This document shows positions 35,083 to 44,322 of a DNA stretch of 45,622 nucleotides, one piece after another. The DNA lies in the NCBI GenBank assembly GCA_945859865.1, contig CAMAOY010000002.1:1-45622 (forward strand), given 5' to 3'. The notes beneath the pieces were generated by a model. It saw only the letters and a list, made by a program, of their open reading frames with translations, had not been told where the DNA came from and ran no database searches. The position numbers were made by a program, and so were the translations under genes. The DNA is from Phenylobacterium deserti (GTDB taxonomy: Bacteria; Pseudomonadota; Alphaproteobacteria; Caulobacterales; Caulobacteraceae). Within the stretch, counting starts at the first letter, position 1, and each line of letters starts with the position of its first letter.

Positions 35083-35769
35083 TCACGCGGCGTCAGGCGA
35101 GTCCCCGAGCCCGCAGGCCTTTGCAATGGCAGCGCGCAGTTCCGGCAGGCCGGTCCCCTTTTCCGAGGAGGTGGCGATGACCCCGGGAAAGGCTGCGGGC
35201 CGCTTGGCGATCCGGGCCTCGGTCTGGGCGCGGACGGCCTCGACCTCTGCGGGCTTGAGCTTGTCGGCCTTGGTCAGGATCACCTGGTAGGAGACCGCCG
35301 CCCGGTCGAAGGTGGCCATGGGCTCCTCGTCCACGTCCTTCAGGCCATGACGAGCGTCGATCAGCAGGTAGGCCCGGCGAAGGTTGGGCCGGCCGCGCAG
35401 GTAGTCGCGCCCCAGGGCCTGGAACTTCTTCACCTCGCCCTTGCCCGCCCTGGCCCAGCCATAGCCCGGCAGGTCCACCAGCCGCACCCGGTCATCGACC
35501 ACGAAGAAGTTCACCTCCCGGGTGCGCCCCGGCTCGTTGGATGCCCGGGCCAGGTGCTTCTGGCCGACCAGGCCGTTGATCAGGGACGACTTGCCCACGT
35601 TGGAGCGACCGGCAAAGGCCACCTCGGGAAGGTCGGGTTCCGGCAGGCCGTCCACCGAGACTGCGCCCATGAGGAAGACGGCGGGGCGGGCGAACAGCAC
35701 GCGTGCGGTCTCGATCGCCTCGTCCGAAAAGGCCTCCTCATCCAGCGTTGGCGCGCCCTCCAGGCTCAC
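35083..35769 (-). CDS. engB: Ribosome biogenesis GTP-binding protein EngB (YsxC/YihA)
   Basis: EngB is a small GTPase needed for 50S subunit maturation. The 228-residue protein has G1 [16 protein letters not shown]3 [10 protein letters not shown]4 LTKADK and the [11 protein letters not shown] segment (G5 region). An N-terminal extension of about 40 residues precedes the G domain, as in alphaproteobacterial members. The start overlaps the yidC stop by 4 bp, so it is the last gene of rpmH-rnpA-yidC-engB. Confidence 0.95.
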   Translation of the reverse strand: MSLEGAPTLDEEAFSDEAIETARVLFARPAVFLMGAVSVDGLPEPDLPEVAFAGRSNVGKSSLINGLVGQKHLARASNEPGRTREVNFFVVDDRVRLVDLPGYGWARAGKGEVKKFQALGRDYLRGRPNLRRAYLLIDARHGLKDVDEEPMATFDRAAVSYQVILTKADKLKPAEVEAVRAQTEARIAKRPAAFPGVIATSSEKGTGLPELRAAIAKACGLGDSPDAA

Positions 35770-37562
35770 CCTGCGGCCTTCCGCGCCTTTATCCGGGCAA
35801 GGAAGTCGTCGATGGGGTTCTCCACCTGGTACTTCCGCATGATGACGTACTGCTGGAGGATCGTGAGGACGTTACTCCACGTGTAGTAGATCATCAGGCC
35901 GACGGCGAACGGGGCCATGACGAAGGTGAAGATTACCGGCATCAGCTCCATCAACTTCTGCTGCATGGGATCCGGCGCAGGGGGGCTCAGCTTCATGGAA
36001 AGCCACTGGGTGAAGCCATAGGCGAGGGGCCAGACGCCGATGTGCAGGGGCCCGTTCAGCAGGCCGCCAATGTAGGGCAGGGTCGCCGGATCCCAGGGGA
36101 TCAGGCCGAACATGTTGAAGATTGTCGTGGGATCCCGGGCCGAGAGGTCACGGATCCAGCCGTAGAAGGGGGCGTGTCGCATCTCGATGGACACCGACAG
36201 GACCTTGAACAGGGCCAGGAAGACCGGGATGGTCGCCAGCATGGGCAGGCAGCCCATCAGCGGGTTGATCTTCTCCGACTTATAGAGACCCATCAGCTCC
36301 TGCTGCTGGCGCTGGGGGTCGTCCTTCAGGCGCGCCCTCAGGTCCTCAACCTGGGGCTGGATCTTCTTCATCTTGGTCAGCGACTCGTAGGACAGGTTCG
36401 CCGGATAGAAGAGCAGCAGGCGGATGACGACGGTCAGGGCCAGGATGGCCAGACCGAAGTTGTTGAGGAAGCCGAAGAAGATTTCCAGCAGCCAGAAGAT
36501 CGGCTTGGTCAGGAAGTAGAGCCGGCCCCAGTCCACCGCATCCTGTAGCCGCGGGATACCCAGCGAGGTCTCGTAGGCCCGCAGGACCGGAAGGGTCTTG
36601 GCGCCGGCGAACAGGCGGCTGACGTGGGTATAGGTGCCGCCAGGCTGGACGACCCGGGGGTTGGCGACGAAATTGGCTTCGTAGATGTCCAGGCCTGAGA
36701 CCGACGTGGCGCGGTAGGCGGCGTTCACCGCCTCCTTCTGCTCGGGGACCACAGCCGCCAGCCAGTACTTGTCGGTCACCCCCAGCCAGCCACCGGTCGC
36801 CTTGAAGACCTTCTCGCCGTCCTTCTTGAGTTGCTTGTACTTCAGCATCTCCAGGACACCGTCCATCACGCCCACGGTGCCCTCATGGGCATTGGCGGCG
36901 GGGACGGCCGGCGCGCCGCGGCGCTGGACCGAGGCGTAGGGGGCGATGGTGACAGGGCCGGGAAGGCTGTTGGCCACCGTGTCGGTCACGGTGAACATGA
37001 AGCGGTCGTCGACCTCGATCCGGCGGGTGAAGACCAGGCCCTGGCCGGCGTCATAGCGCAGCACCACGGGACGACCGGGGGACAGACGGTCGCCCTGGAC
37101 CTGGGTCCACAGGGCGCTGGCGCCGGGCAGGCCCGGCAGGTTGGAGCCTGTCCATCCGAAATCCGCGAACCAGGCGTCCTTGACGCCTTCAGGGCGCAGG
37201 AGCTCCACGGGCGGCGACTTCGGGTCCACGTCCACCCGGTAGTCGCGCAGGAAGAGGTCATCGATGCGCCCACCGCGGAGGGAGACCGAACCCTGCAGGG
37301 CCGGGGTGTCCACGACGATCCGTGGCGTCCCGGCCATGGCGGCCTCCCGGGTCACGAAGACCGGCGCGGCCGGGCCGGCCAGGGCGGGAGCCCCGGTGCC
37401 AGCGCCCGGTGAGACCTGCGCAGCCGCAGGGGTCTCGCGGGCCTTGAGTTCGGCATCGCGCTGCCGGTTCTGGGGACCGAGGACCAGGGCCTGGTAGCCA
37501 AACAGCAGGACCATCGACAGGACCACGAAGATCACGGTGTTGCGGTTCGTATTGTCGGGCAT
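35766..37562 (-). CDS. yidC: Membrane protein insertase YidC
   Basis: YidC inserts and folds inner-membrane proteins, alone or with SecYEG. The 598-residue protein has an N-terminal helix ([20 protein letters not shown]), a large periplasmic beta-sandwich domain (about residues 60-350), and the Oxa1-type C-terminal helices with [20 protein letters not shown] and [20 protein letters not shown], ending in a basic tail ([11 protein letters not shown]). A Gly/Ala/Pro-rich linker (about 42-70) joins the first helix and the periplasmic domain. It follows rnpA by 12 bp and overlaps engB by 4 bp. Confidence 0.97.
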   Translation of the reverse strand: MPDNTNRNTVIFVVLSMVLLFGYQALVLGPQNRQRDAELKARETPAAAQVSPGAGTGAPALAGPAAPVFVTREAAMAGTPRIVVDTPALQGSVSLRGGRIDDLFLRDYRVDVDPKSPPVELLRPEGVKDAWFADFGWTGSNLPGLPGASALWTQVQGDRLSPGRPVVLRYDAGQGLVFTRRIEVDDRFMFTVTDTVANSLPGPVTIAPYASVQRRGAPAVPAANAHEGTVGVMDGVLEMLKYKQLKKDGEKVFKATGGWLGVTDKYWLAAVVPEQKEAVNAAYRATSVSGLDIYEANFVANPRVVQPGGTYTHVSRLFAGAKTLPVLRAYETSLGIPRLQDAVDWGRLYFLTKPIFWLLEIFFGFLNNFGLAILALTVVIRLLLFYPANLSYESLTKMKKIQPQVEDLRARLKDDPQRQQQELMGLYKSEKINPLMGCLPMLATIPVFLALFKVLSVSIEMRHAPFYGWIRDLSARDPTTIFNMFGLIPWDPATLPYIGGLLNGPLHIGVWPLAYGFTQWLSMKLSPPAPDPMQQKLMELMPVIFTFVMAPFAVGLMIYYTWSNVLTILQQYVIMRKYQVENPIDDFLARIKARKAAG

Positions 37563-37574
37563 TCGGGCGCGCGC

Positions 37575-37952
37575 TCAGTCTGTTGGAGAGGGGGCGCTGT
37601 CAGGCGCGCGGGCGGGGGGGCCGCCTTCGGTCGCGAGGCTTATCAGCGCGCTTTTCACATCGTCAAGCAGGCGGTCCCACGGACGGGTCGGCGCACCGCC
37701 CCTGGCGATCAGAACATAGTCGCAGCCGGGACGTCCAAAGTCGGGGACGAGCCGCCGCGCAGCCTCCCGCAGCCGTCGCTTGGCCCGGTTGCGGACGACC
37801 GCCCCGCCGATCCGGCGGGTGGCGGTAAAGCCCACCCGGATCCGGGCGTCACCATCCTTGCGCTCGCGCACCTGCAGGAGCACGGCGCCGCGCGCACAGG
37901 CGCGGCCCTTGGCGGCCGCGAGAAAGCCCGGCCGGGTCTTGAGACGTTCCAT
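37575..37952 (-). CDS. rnpA: Ribonuclease P protein component
   Basis: RnpA binds the catalytic RNA of RNase P and helps process tRNA 5' ends. The 125-residue basic protein starts MERLKTRPGFLAAAKGR and has the RNR motif in VVRNRAKRRLREAARRLVP and the VLIARGGAP strand. The start is the ATG at 37952; an in-frame ATG at 37973 (adding MEEPSPP) is possible, and neither has an ideal Shine-Dalgarno. The C-terminal extension after ISLATEG is Pro/Ala-rich. It is 56 bp after rpmH. Confidence 0.93.
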   Translation of the reverse strand: MERLKTRPGFLAAAKGRACARGAVLLQVRERKDGDARIRVGFTATRRIGGAVVRNRAKRRLREAARRLVPDFGRPGCDYVLIARGGAPTRPWDRLLDDVKSALISLATEGGPPARAPDSAPSPTD

Positions 37953-38008
37953 GGGGGGGGAGGGTTCCTCCATCCGGAGGGGCCCTGGGGGTTGCAGGTT
38001 TCGCGCCG

Positions 38009-38143
38009 TCAGGCGGTCAGACGCTTGCGACCCTTGGCCCGGCGGCGGGCGACGACCTTGCGGCCGTTCTTGGTGGCCATCCGGGCGCGCCAGCCGTGAC
38101 GGCGCGCACGCACGAGACGGGAGGGCTGAAAGGTGCGCTTCAC
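38009..38143 (-). CDS. rpmH: 50S ribosomal protein L34
   Basis: A 44-residue, highly basic protein with the L34 signature [17 protein letters not shown] and [16 protein letters not shown]. The start is GTG at 38143, giving the universal (M)KRTFQPS beginning; the longer frame upstream does not fit the family. GGAG lies 8 nt before the start. It is the first gene of the rpmH-rnpA-yidC-engB series and has a good promoter. Confidence 0.96.
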   Translation of the reverse strand: MKRTFQPSRLVRARRHGWRARMATKNGRKVVARRRAKGRKRLTA

Positions 38144-38174
38144 GGGACCAGCTCCGAGAGAAAACGAGGCGCGG

Positions 38175-38203
38175 GGAATAGGGGATGCCCCGCCCCCTGT
38201 CAA
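38175..38203 (-). promoter_or_regulatory. Promoter of the rpmH operon
   Basis: On the minus strand TTGACA (38198-38203), a perfect -35, is followed after exactly 17 bp by TATTCC (38175-38180), about 30 bp upstream of the rpmH start. Confidence 0.75.
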
Positions 38204-38236
38204 TGGCGCCCAGGGCAGAAGGGTCGGAAACCGGCC

Positions 38237-39220
38237 TCAAAGGTCGGGACGGATGATGGTCTTTCCCACCACGGTGCGCTCGGCCAGGGTGTCGAAGGCC
38301 TCGCGCCAGCCGTCCAGGGGGAACTCCCGGTCGACCCGTGGGCGCATGGCGCCCTCGGCGGCCAGCTTCCAGATCGCCTCGCTGTTCTCGCGGCCCCTGT
38401 CGGGGAACTGTCGGCCGTATTCGCCCGCCCGGACCCCCATGACCGAGAAGCCCTTGATCAGGGCGTAGTTGACCGGCAGCACCGGTAGCCGGCCCGAGGT
38501 GAAGCCAATCGACAGGATCCGGCCATCGAAGGCGATGCAGCGCACGCTCTCGTCGAAGACATCGCCGCCGACGGGGTCATAGATTACGTCGGCGCCGCGA
38601 CCGCCGGTGATCTCCTTGACCCGGTCCTTGAAGCCCTTCGAGACGTTCACCACGGCATCGGGGGCATATTCCTTTTCGATCACGGCCAGCTTGGCGTCCG
38701 AAGCCGAGGCGGCGATGACCCGGCAGCCCAGGTGGCGGGCCAGGTCCACGGCGGCAAGACCGGTGCCCCCGGCCGCTCCGTGCACCAGGACCCACTCGCC
38801 CGGCTGGACCTGGGCCCGGCGGACCAGGGCGACCCAGGCGGTGAGGTAGCAGACCTGGTAGCCGGCGGCCTGGCCATAGGTCAGGGTCTCGGGCTTGCGG
38901 TGCAGGGCGGCGGCCTGGCTGATGGCGTATTCGGCGAAGGCCCCCGTCCGCGAGCCGCCGACCACGGCGTCGCCGAGCTTCCAGGCGCTGACGCCCTCGC
39001 CCACGGCCACCACGTCGCCGGCCAGCTCCATGCCCGGGGTGAAGGGAACCTTTGGCTTGTGCTGGTGCTCGCCCCGGGTCTGCATCAGGTCAGGGAAGTT
39101 CACCGCCCCGGCGCGGACCTTGATGAGCACCTCTCCTGGACCGGGGGTCGGGTCCGGCAGGTCCTTAACCCTGCAGCCAGCGTATTCTGCAGCCAGTTCC
39201 TCGACGACGAGCGCACGCAT
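38237..39220 (-). CDS. NADPH:quinone oxidoreductase family protein (zinc-free MDR)
   Basis: A 327-residue medium-chain dehydrogenase/reductase. The N-terminal catalytic-domain segment is AGAVNFPDLMQTRGEHQ and the cofactor-binding motif is VLVHGAAGGTGLAAVDLARH. The structural-zinc cysteines of alcohol dehydrogenases are missing, as usual in the quinone oxidoreductase group. It probably reduces quinones or reactive enones with NADPH. It is the third gene of a TetR-hydrolase-oxidoreductase unit, 12 bp after the hydrolase. Confidence 0.9.
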   Translation of the reverse strand: MRALVVEELAAEYAGCRVKDLPDPTPGPGEVLIKVRAGAVNFPDLMQTRGEHQHKPKVPFTPGMELAGDVVAVGEGVSAWKLGDAVVGGSRTGAFAEYAISQAAALHRKPETLTYGQAAGYQVCYLTAWVALVRRAQVQPGEWVLVHGAAGGTGLAAVDLARHLGCRVIAASASDAKLAVIEKEYAPDAVVNVSKGFKDRVKEITGGRGADVIYDPVGGDVFDESVRCIAFDGRILSIGFTSGRLPVLPVNYALIKGFSVMGVRAGEYGRQFPDRGRENSEAIWKLAAEGAMRPRVDREFPLDGWREAFDTLAERTVVGKTIIRPDL

Positions 39221-39232
39221 GGGTCAGTCCTT

Positions 39233-40276
39233 TCAGGTATCTCGGGAGAGGCGGGCGGCAGCCAGGGCGCAGATCTCGGCACAGGCCGTCCGCGCCGCCG
39301 GGATCACGCCGCCAAAGGCGGTGAAGCCGTGGACCAGGCTGTCATAGCGCCGGTAGTCCACAGGCACCCCGGCCGCGGCCAGCCGGCGGGCGTAGGCCTC
39401 GCCCTGGTCGACCAGGGGATCGAAACCGGCGGTGGCGATGACCGCCGGGGGCAGGCCCGTCAGGTCCTCCGTCCGCCCGGGCGCCAGCCGCGGGTCAGCG
39501 GGGTCCGCGCCGGCGGCGAGGTAGTGGCCCAAAAACCAGTCCAGGGTCGCCCGGTCCAGGGGAAAGGCGTTGGCGAAGGTGGTCAGGGAGGGGGTCTCGC
39601 TGGCCATGTCCACGGCCGGATAGACCAGCAGCTGGAGGACGGGGCCGGGCTCGCCCGTACGGCGCATCTCCTGGGCCAGGGCGGCGGCGAAGAGGCCGCC
39701 CATGGAGTCCCCGCCAATCGCCACCCGGCCCGGCGCGGCCCCGAAGCGCTCGCCCGCCTCCCGCGCCCATCGGAAGGCCGCCAGCACGTCCTCGTAGCCG
39801 GCCGGGAACCGGTGCTCTGGCGCCAGCCGGTAGTCCACCGAGAGCACGGGCGCCTGAAGGGCCTCGGCCAGGCGTCCGCAGAAGCCGTCCGTGGTGTTAA
39901 TGTCGCCGATCACCCCGCCGCCCATGTGGGCGAAGACGAGGATGGGGGCGTCCGGGGCGGTGCGGGCAGTGCGGTAAAGCCGCGCGGGCCGGTCGCCGTC
40001 GCCGCCGGGGACCTGCAGGGACTCCGTGCGAACGCCCGGAGGCGGGGCCTCCCCGGTCAGGGCGAAGGCGGTGGCGCTGGCCTGGCGGGCCTCTTCGGGG
40101 GACATGGCGCTCATCGGCCGGCCGCGGCGGGCGCCCGAGGCCAGGAACTGCAGGCGGGGATCGAGGGTACGGCCTGCGCGGTGGACGGCTCCGCCCCCCG
40201 ACAGCAGGCGCAGGACCGGCGCCGGCAGGGATAGGACCCAGGCCAGGAGGGCCGTCTGCGAGGTCTGGCGGCTCAT
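39233..40276 (-). CDS. Alpha/beta hydrolase of the hormone-sensitive lipase family
   Basis: A 347-residue esterase/lipase. The oxyanion-hole motif, usually HGGGW, is VFAHMGGGVIGD here (His117, Met118, three Gly); the nucleophile elbow is GGDSMGGLFA with Ser191; the acid is in ATAGFDPLVDQGEAYA and the catalytic His in SLVHGFTAF. YRLAPEHRFPAGYEDVLAAF is a family hallmark. No clear signal peptide is seen, although the N-terminus is moderately hydrophobic. Its start overlaps the TetR gene's stop by 4 bp, so they are coupled. Confidence 0.92.
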   Translation of the reverse strand: MSRQTSQTALLAWVLSLPAPVLRLLSGGGAVHRAGRTLDPRLQFLASGARRGRPMSAMSPEEARQASATAFALTGEAPPPGVRTESLQVPGGDGDRPARLYRTARTAPDAPILVFAHMGGGVIGDINTTDGFCGRLAEALQAPVLSVDYRLAPEHRFPAGYEDVLAAFRWAREAGERFGAAPGRVAIGGDSMGGLFAAALAQEMRRTGEPGPVLQLLVYPAVDMASETPSLTTFANAFPLDRATLDWFLGHYLAAGADPADPRLAPGRTEDLTGLPPAVIATAGFDPLVDQGEAYARRLAAAGVPVDYRRYDSLVHGFTAFGGVIPAARTACAEICALAAARLSRDT

Positions 40277-40896
40277 GGCGCGGCTCCGGACAGCCCGGCC
40301 GTCCCGCCCAGGATCAGGGCGACGGCGAAGTCGGTGGCCGCAGCAGTGTCGATAGGCCGGCGAGCCAGCATCTTCTGCCCGACCTCCCGCGCCACGCCGA
40401 TGCAGGCGGCTGCCAGGAAGTCGGCGTCGACGCCCCGGGCCCCGCCCCGCTCGGCCTCGTCGACGATGGACCGGCGGACCTCCTCATAGACCGCCGCCAT
40501 CTCGGGGGTCTCGCCCATCAGGGTCAGGCCCGCCTCCTCGGCCGGACGGCGGGCCAGCCAGTTGTCGTGTTCGCTGACCAGGAAACTGTAGTAGGCGCTG
40601 ATCGCCCCGCGCACGAAGGCCTCCCAGGTCTGGGCCCGCTCGCGCTGGGCCTTCAGCACCGGCGAGAATCTGCGGGCGCCGTCCCGGAAGAGGGCCGCGG
40701 CCACCTCCTCCTTCGAGCGGAAGTAGTTGTAGAAGGTCCCCGAGGCCAGGCCGGTCCGCCGGATGATGTCGCGCACCGTCACCGCCTCGAAGCCGGAATC
40801 GCCGAACACCTCCCGGGCCGCGTCCAGTATGGCCTGGCGGTTCTGGGCCTTGGTGGTCTCGCGCTTCCCGGCTGGGGCGAGGGCGGTGTCGGACAT
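40273..40896 (-). CDS. TetR/AcrR family transcriptional regulator
   Basis: A 207-residue repressor with an N-terminal helix-turn-helix (ILDAAREVFGDSGFEAVTVR followed by DIIRRTGLASGTFYNYFRSK) and an all-helical ligand-binding domain. I use the ATG at 40896 (MSDTALAPAGKRE); the frame extends 13 codons further, across a perfect palindrome that is more likely an operator. It is the first gene of the operon with the HSL-type hydrolase and the quinone oxidoreductase and most likely controls it; the ligand is unknown. Confidence 0.92.
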   Translation of the reverse strand: MSDTALAPAGKRETTKAQNRQAILDAAREVFGDSGFEAVTVRDIIRRTGLASGTFYNYFRSKEEVAAALFRDGARRFSPVLKAQRERAQTWEAFVRGAISAYYSFLVSEHDNWLARRPAEEAGLTLMGETPEMAAVYEEVRRSIVDEAERGGARGVDADFLAAACIGVAREVGQKMLARRPIDTAAATDFAVALILGGTAGLSGAAP

Positions 40897-40912
40897 GGGC
40901 TCGCTCAAAAGT

Positions 40913-40924
40913 TGACGCGCGTCA
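40913..40924. promoter_or_regulatory. Palindromic operator candidate of the TetR operon
   Basis: TGACGCGCGTCA is a perfect 12-bp palindrome 16 bp upstream of the TetR start codon, in the only non-coding gap of the locus. Position and symmetry fit autoregulation by the dimeric TetR protein. Confidence 0.6.
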
Positions 40925-40965
40925 CCATACGGCATCGTGCGGGCCCGTCGAGCCCCCCTCCCCGC

Positions 40966-42636
40966 CTACTTCCGCTGGTCGGCCGAGCTGGAGCGGACCC
41001 CCCGGAACTCCGAGCCCGCCTTCCAGTCGGGCCAGCGGCGGGAATTGGCCAGCTCCCGACCAAGGTCGTAGAGCAGACCGCCGTCCTGGGCCGCGCCGGC
41101 CAGGTTCCAGCTGGGCGACCATTCGTCGGCAGGCTGATGGTAGCGGTTGGTCGTGTAGTCCCGGGCCAGGGCCTCGCCCCGGGTCCGGCCGCCGTCGATG
41201 AGGTCCTGTCCGGAGCCGAAGGAGATGGCCGGCACGCCGCGCTTGGCGAAGGGGAAGTGGTCCGAGCGGAAGAAGCTGCCGGCGCCCGGACGCGGGTCGG
41301 GCGAATAAGTCCTGCCGCGCTTGGCGGCCAGCGCCACCAGGTCGTCCTGCAGGGTCAGGGGCGCATCGCCCGAGGTCGTGAAGTCCCGGGCCGGGCCGGC
41401 GGTCGCGCCCCCGTCCATGTTGATCACCCCCGCCGTGGTCGCCAGGGGATAGACCGGGTTGGCTGCATAGTATTCCGAGCCCAGCAGGCCCTTCTCCTCG
41501 GCCGTGACCGCCAGGAAGACCACCGAGCGGTCCGTGGCCGGCGCGGCGGCGTACTGGCGGGATATCTCCAGCAGGGAGGCCGTGCCCAGGGAATTGTCCA
41601 GGGCACCATTGTAGATCTTGTCGCCCCGGGCATCCGGCAGGCCGACGCCCAGGTGGTCCCAGTGCGCCGAGTAGATCACGGTCTCGTCCGGATGCTTGCG
41701 GCCCAGGGTCCGGGCGACGACGTTCTTCGAGACGATCTTCTGCGCCCGGACGGCATAGTCGGTGGAGAAGGTGACGCCGGTCAGCTCCACGGGGCGGAAG
41801 TCCCGGGTCTGCGCCTTGGCCTTCAGCGCCTCGAAGTCGAGGCCAGCGGCCTTGAACAGCCCGACGGTCGCATCGCGCTGGACCCAGCCCTCCAGGGGCG
41901 CATGGGCCTCGGCGGGATTGGCCCGGATGATGTCGAAGATGGTGTTGGTGTTGGAGTTCTTCACCGTCGCCCAGCCGTAGGAGGCCGGATCGGTCTCATG
42001 GACCACCAGGAAGCCGATAGCACCCCGGCGCGCGGCCTCCTCGAACTTGTAGGTCCAGCGGCCATAATAGGTCATGGCCTTGCCGCCGAAGTCGCCCTTG
42101 CCGGTCTCGAAGTCGGGGTCGTTGATCAGGACCAGGCCGATCTTGCCCTTCATGTCGACGCCCTTGAAGTCGTCCCAGTTGCGCTCGGGCGCGGTCACGC
42201 CATAGCCGAGGAAGACGATGGGCGCGTCCTTCACGGTCAGGCGGCTGATCCCCGTCTGGGCTGCGCGGATGGCGATCTGCTCGCCCTGGGCCCAGGCCTG
42301 GGTCTTTCCGCCGGCGGCCACGCTCACGGCGACCGGGCCCTCGGTGTCGAACCGGGCCAGGGGCACGTCCTGGGTCCAGGCCCGGGTCCCGTCCTTCTGC
42401 AGGTCGCCGCCCGGCTGGAGGCCGAAGCTTTTGAACTGCTCGATCAGGTAGGCCACGGTCTTGCGCTCGCCCTCGGTATCGGGGCCCCGGCCCTGATAGG
42501 CGTCGGAGGAGAGGGTCTTGACGTGCCCGGTCAGCCGGGCCGGGTCCAGGTCGGCGGCCCGGGCGGGCGCCGTCAGGGCGGGGGCGGACAGGAGTAGGGC
42601 CGACAGGCCGGCCAGGAGGGTGCGCTTGAGGGTCAT
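40966..42636 (-). CDS. Exported M28 family metallopeptidase with PA domain
   Basis: A 556-residue aminopeptidase-type zinc enzyme. It has a signal peptide (KRTLLAGLSALLLSAPALTA), a PA-type insert (about residues 130-280; APIVFLGYGVTAPERNWDDF, MKGKIGLVLINDP) and the M28 catalytic residues in VIYSAHWDHLGVGLP (His, Asp), NGALDNSLGTASLLE (bridging Asp), VTAEEKGLLGSEYY (catalytic Glu pair), GVINMDGGA (Asp) and NRYHQPADEW (His). It likely trims peptides in the periplasm or outside the cell. The ATG at 42636 gives the signal peptide. It is monocistronic. Confidence 0.93.
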   Translation of the reverse strand: MTLKRTLLAGLSALLLSAPALTAPARAADLDPARLTGHVKTLSSDAYQGRGPDTEGERKTVAYLIEQFKSFGLQPGGDLQKDGTRAWTQDVPLARFDTEGPVAVSVAAGGKTQAWAQGEQIAIRAAQTGISRLTVKDAPIVFLGYGVTAPERNWDDFKGVDMKGKIGLVLINDPDFETGKGDFGGKAMTYYGRWTYKFEEAARRGAIGFLVVHETDPASYGWATVKNSNTNTIFDIIRANPAEAHAPLEGWVQRDATVGLFKAAGLDFEALKAKAQTRDFRPVELTGVTFSTDYAVRAQKIVSKNVVARTLGRKHPDETVIYSAHWDHLGVGLPDARGDKIYNGALDNSLGTASLLEISRQYAAAPATDRSVVFLAVTAEEKGLLGSEYYAANPVYPLATTAGVINMDGGATAGPARDFTTSGDAPLTLQDDLVALAAKRGRTYSPDPRPGAGSFFRSDHFPFAKRGVPAISFGSGQDLIDGGRTRGEALARDYTTNRYHQPADEWSPSWNLAGAAQDGGLLYDLGRELANSRRWPDWKAGSEFRGVRSSSADQRK

Positions 42637-42707
42637 TCGGGTCCCCGGAGAGGAAAGGCTGAACCTTTGATTACCGCCTGGTGCCACCTTCCGCCATCGG
42701 CGCCGGA

Positions 42708-43694
42708 TCAGAACTCGCCGCGCAGCACCCGGGCGAACAGGTCCGGGTCCACATTGCCCCCCGACAGGACCAGGCCCACGCAGGCGCCGGGCGTCGCCTC
42801 AGGGACCTTGCCGGCCAGCAGGGCCGCCAGGCCCACCGCACCCCCTGGCTCGACCACCAGCTTCAGGGTGGAGAAGGACAGCCGCAGGGCCGCGGCCACC
42901 TCGGCGTCGCTCACCGTCACGATGGCCGAGAGCCGGGCCAGCAGGATCGGAAAGGTCAGTTCCCCCGTCGACGGGGTCTCCAGGGAATCGCAGAGGGTCC
43001 GCACGCTGGGCACCGCCGTCTCGCGCCGGCCGCTGGCGAGGGACCGGCGGGCGTCGTCATAGAGCTCGGGCTCGACCCCCACGACCCGGGTCCGGGGCGA
43101 CAGGGTCTGGACCGCCAGGGCCACCCCCGCCATCAGGCCGCCGCCGCCCACCGGGCCGATGACGAGGTCCATCTCCGCCCCCAGGTCCTGTGCCTGCCGG
43201 GCCAGCTCCAGCCCCGCCGTGCCCTGCCCGGCGATGATGTCGGCATCGTCATAGGCCGGCACGATGACCGCCCCCCTCTCCCCCGCCAGCCGGGCCGCGA
43301 TCGCCTCCCGGCTCTCGGTCATGCGGTCGTAGAAGACCACCTCGGCGCCATAGCCCCGGGTCGCCTCGACCTTCACCGCCGGGGCGTCGGCGGGCATGAC
43401 GATCACCGCCGGCATGTCCAGCAGCCGGGCCGCCAGGGCCACCCCCTGCGCGTGGTTGCCGGAGGAGAAGGCCACCACCCCGCGCGGACGGTCGCCCAGG
43501 GCGATCCGCGACAGGCGGTTGAAGGCACCCCGGAACTTGAAGGCCCCCACCCTCTGCAGGGTCTCCGGCTTGATCAGCACCCTCAGGCCCAGCCGCGCGT
43601 TCAGGGCCGGGCTCTCGATCAGGGGCGTGATCACGGCCTGGCCGGCCAGCCGCCCGGCGGCGGCCTCGATATCGGCGAAGGTGACGGTGCTCAC
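42708..43694 (-). CDS. PLP-dependent threonine/serine dehydratase (short, no ACT domain)
   Basis: A 328-residue fold-type II PLP enzyme. The Schiff-base Lys is in GAFKFRGAFNRL, the phosphate/substrate loop in FSSGNHAQGVAL, and the cofactor phosphate loop in IGPVGGGGLMAG; VLSGGNVDP lies near the end. Lacking a C-terminal ACT-like domain, it resembles catabolic threonine dehydratase or serine racemase/dehydratase rather than biosynthetic IlvA. The start is the GTG at 43694, which overlaps the stop of the upstream VOC gene (GTGA); a longer open frame to 44000 is not supported. Confidence 0.92.
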   Translation of the reverse strand: MSTVTFADIEAAAGRLAGQAVITPLIESPALNARLGLRVLIKPETLQRVGAFKFRGAFNRLSRIALGDRPRGVVAFSSGNHAQGVALAARLLDMPAVIVMPADAPAVKVEATRGYGAEVVFYDRMTESREAIAARLAGERGAVIVPAYDDADIIAGQGTAGLELARQAQDLGAEMDLVIGPVGGGGLMAGVALAVQTLSPRTRVVGVEPELYDDARRSLASGRRETAVPSVRTLCDSLETPSTGELTFPILLARLSAIVTVSDAEVAAALRLSFSTLKLVVEPGGAVGLAALLAGKVPEATPGACVGLVLSGGNVDPDLFARVLRGEF

Positions 43695-44107
43695 TGGGCG
43701 AACACGCTGGCGTCGTCGGCAAAGGCCTTGAACTCCAGGGCATTGCCGGAGGGGTCGAGGAAGAACAGCGTCGCCTGCTCGCCCGGCTGGCCCTGGAAGC
43801 GAACCTGAGGCGGGATGATGAAGTCGACCCCCGCCGCCTCCAGCCGGTCGGCCAGGGTCCGCCAGGCGGCCAGGTCTAGGATCACGCCGAAGTGCCGGAC
43901 GGGCACGGTCTCGCCGTCCACGGGATTGGTCGCCACGCTCTCCGGCGCCGGCGCCAGGTGGGCGACGATCTGATGGCCGTGGAAGTCGAAGTCCACCCAT
44001 TCGGGACTCGACCGCCCCTCGGCGCAGCCCAGCAGGCCGCCGTAGAAGGCGCGCGCCTCGGCGAGGTCGTGGACGGGGAAGGCGAGGTGGAAGCGCGGTC
44101 TGTCCAT
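43691..44107 (-). CDS. VOC (glyoxalase/dioxygenase) superfamily protein
   Basis: A 138-residue protein of two beta-alpha-beta-beta-beta modules: RFHLAFPVHDLAEARAFYGG starts the first, with His7 as a likely metal ligand, and RHFGVILDLAAWRTLADRLE starts the second, ending with LFFLDPSGNALEFKAFAD, whose Glu is the usual last ligand. Possible roles include a glyoxalase, dioxygenase or drug-binding protein; sequence alone does not decide. It is the first gene of a pair with the dehydratase, with 4-bp overlap. Confidence 0.88.
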   Translation of the reverse strand: MDRPRFHLAFPVHDLAEARAFYGGLLGCAEGRSSPEWVDFDFHGHQIVAHLAPAPESVATNPVDGETVPVRHFGVILDLAAWRTLADRLEAAGVDFIIPPQVRFQGQPGEQATLFFLDPSGNALEFKAFADDASVFAQ

Positions 44108-44155
44108 GCGCCCGTTTCTAGCGCCGCGCGGACACCGGCTCCAGACCGAAAACCC

Positions 44156-44184
44156 TTGACGACGGCGCGGCGCGATTGTCTATC
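44156..44184 (+). promoter_or_regulatory. Promoter of purA
   Basis: TTGACG (44156-44161) and TCTATC (44179-44184) are separated by 17 bp; both agree with the Caulobacter-type housekeeping consensus. The predicted transcript has a leader of about 130 nt before the purA ATG. Confidence 0.65.
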
Positions 44185-44246
44185 CCCATCGGACTGGAAA
44201 TCAGGCGCCGCTGCGTCCTTCCGGGCCGCGACAATCCAGAACCTCC

Positions 44247-44275
44247 CCCCGCCGAGCGTCTGTCGAAGGGCGGGG
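44247..44275 (+). other. Hairpin in the purA leader
   Basis: CCCCGCC (44247-44253) pairs with GGCGGGG (44269-44275) around a 15-nt loop, 47 bp before the purA start. It has no T-run; role unknown. Confidence 0.4.
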
Positions 44276-44322
44276 ACGGAGCCGCCGGCAGGCTGCGGAC
44301 GCATACCTGACAGGATCACATC

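Noticed and set aside
40567-42597. 676-codon plus-strand frame
   Set aside because: Antisense shadow of the TetR and M28 peptidase genes, with no recognisable motif.
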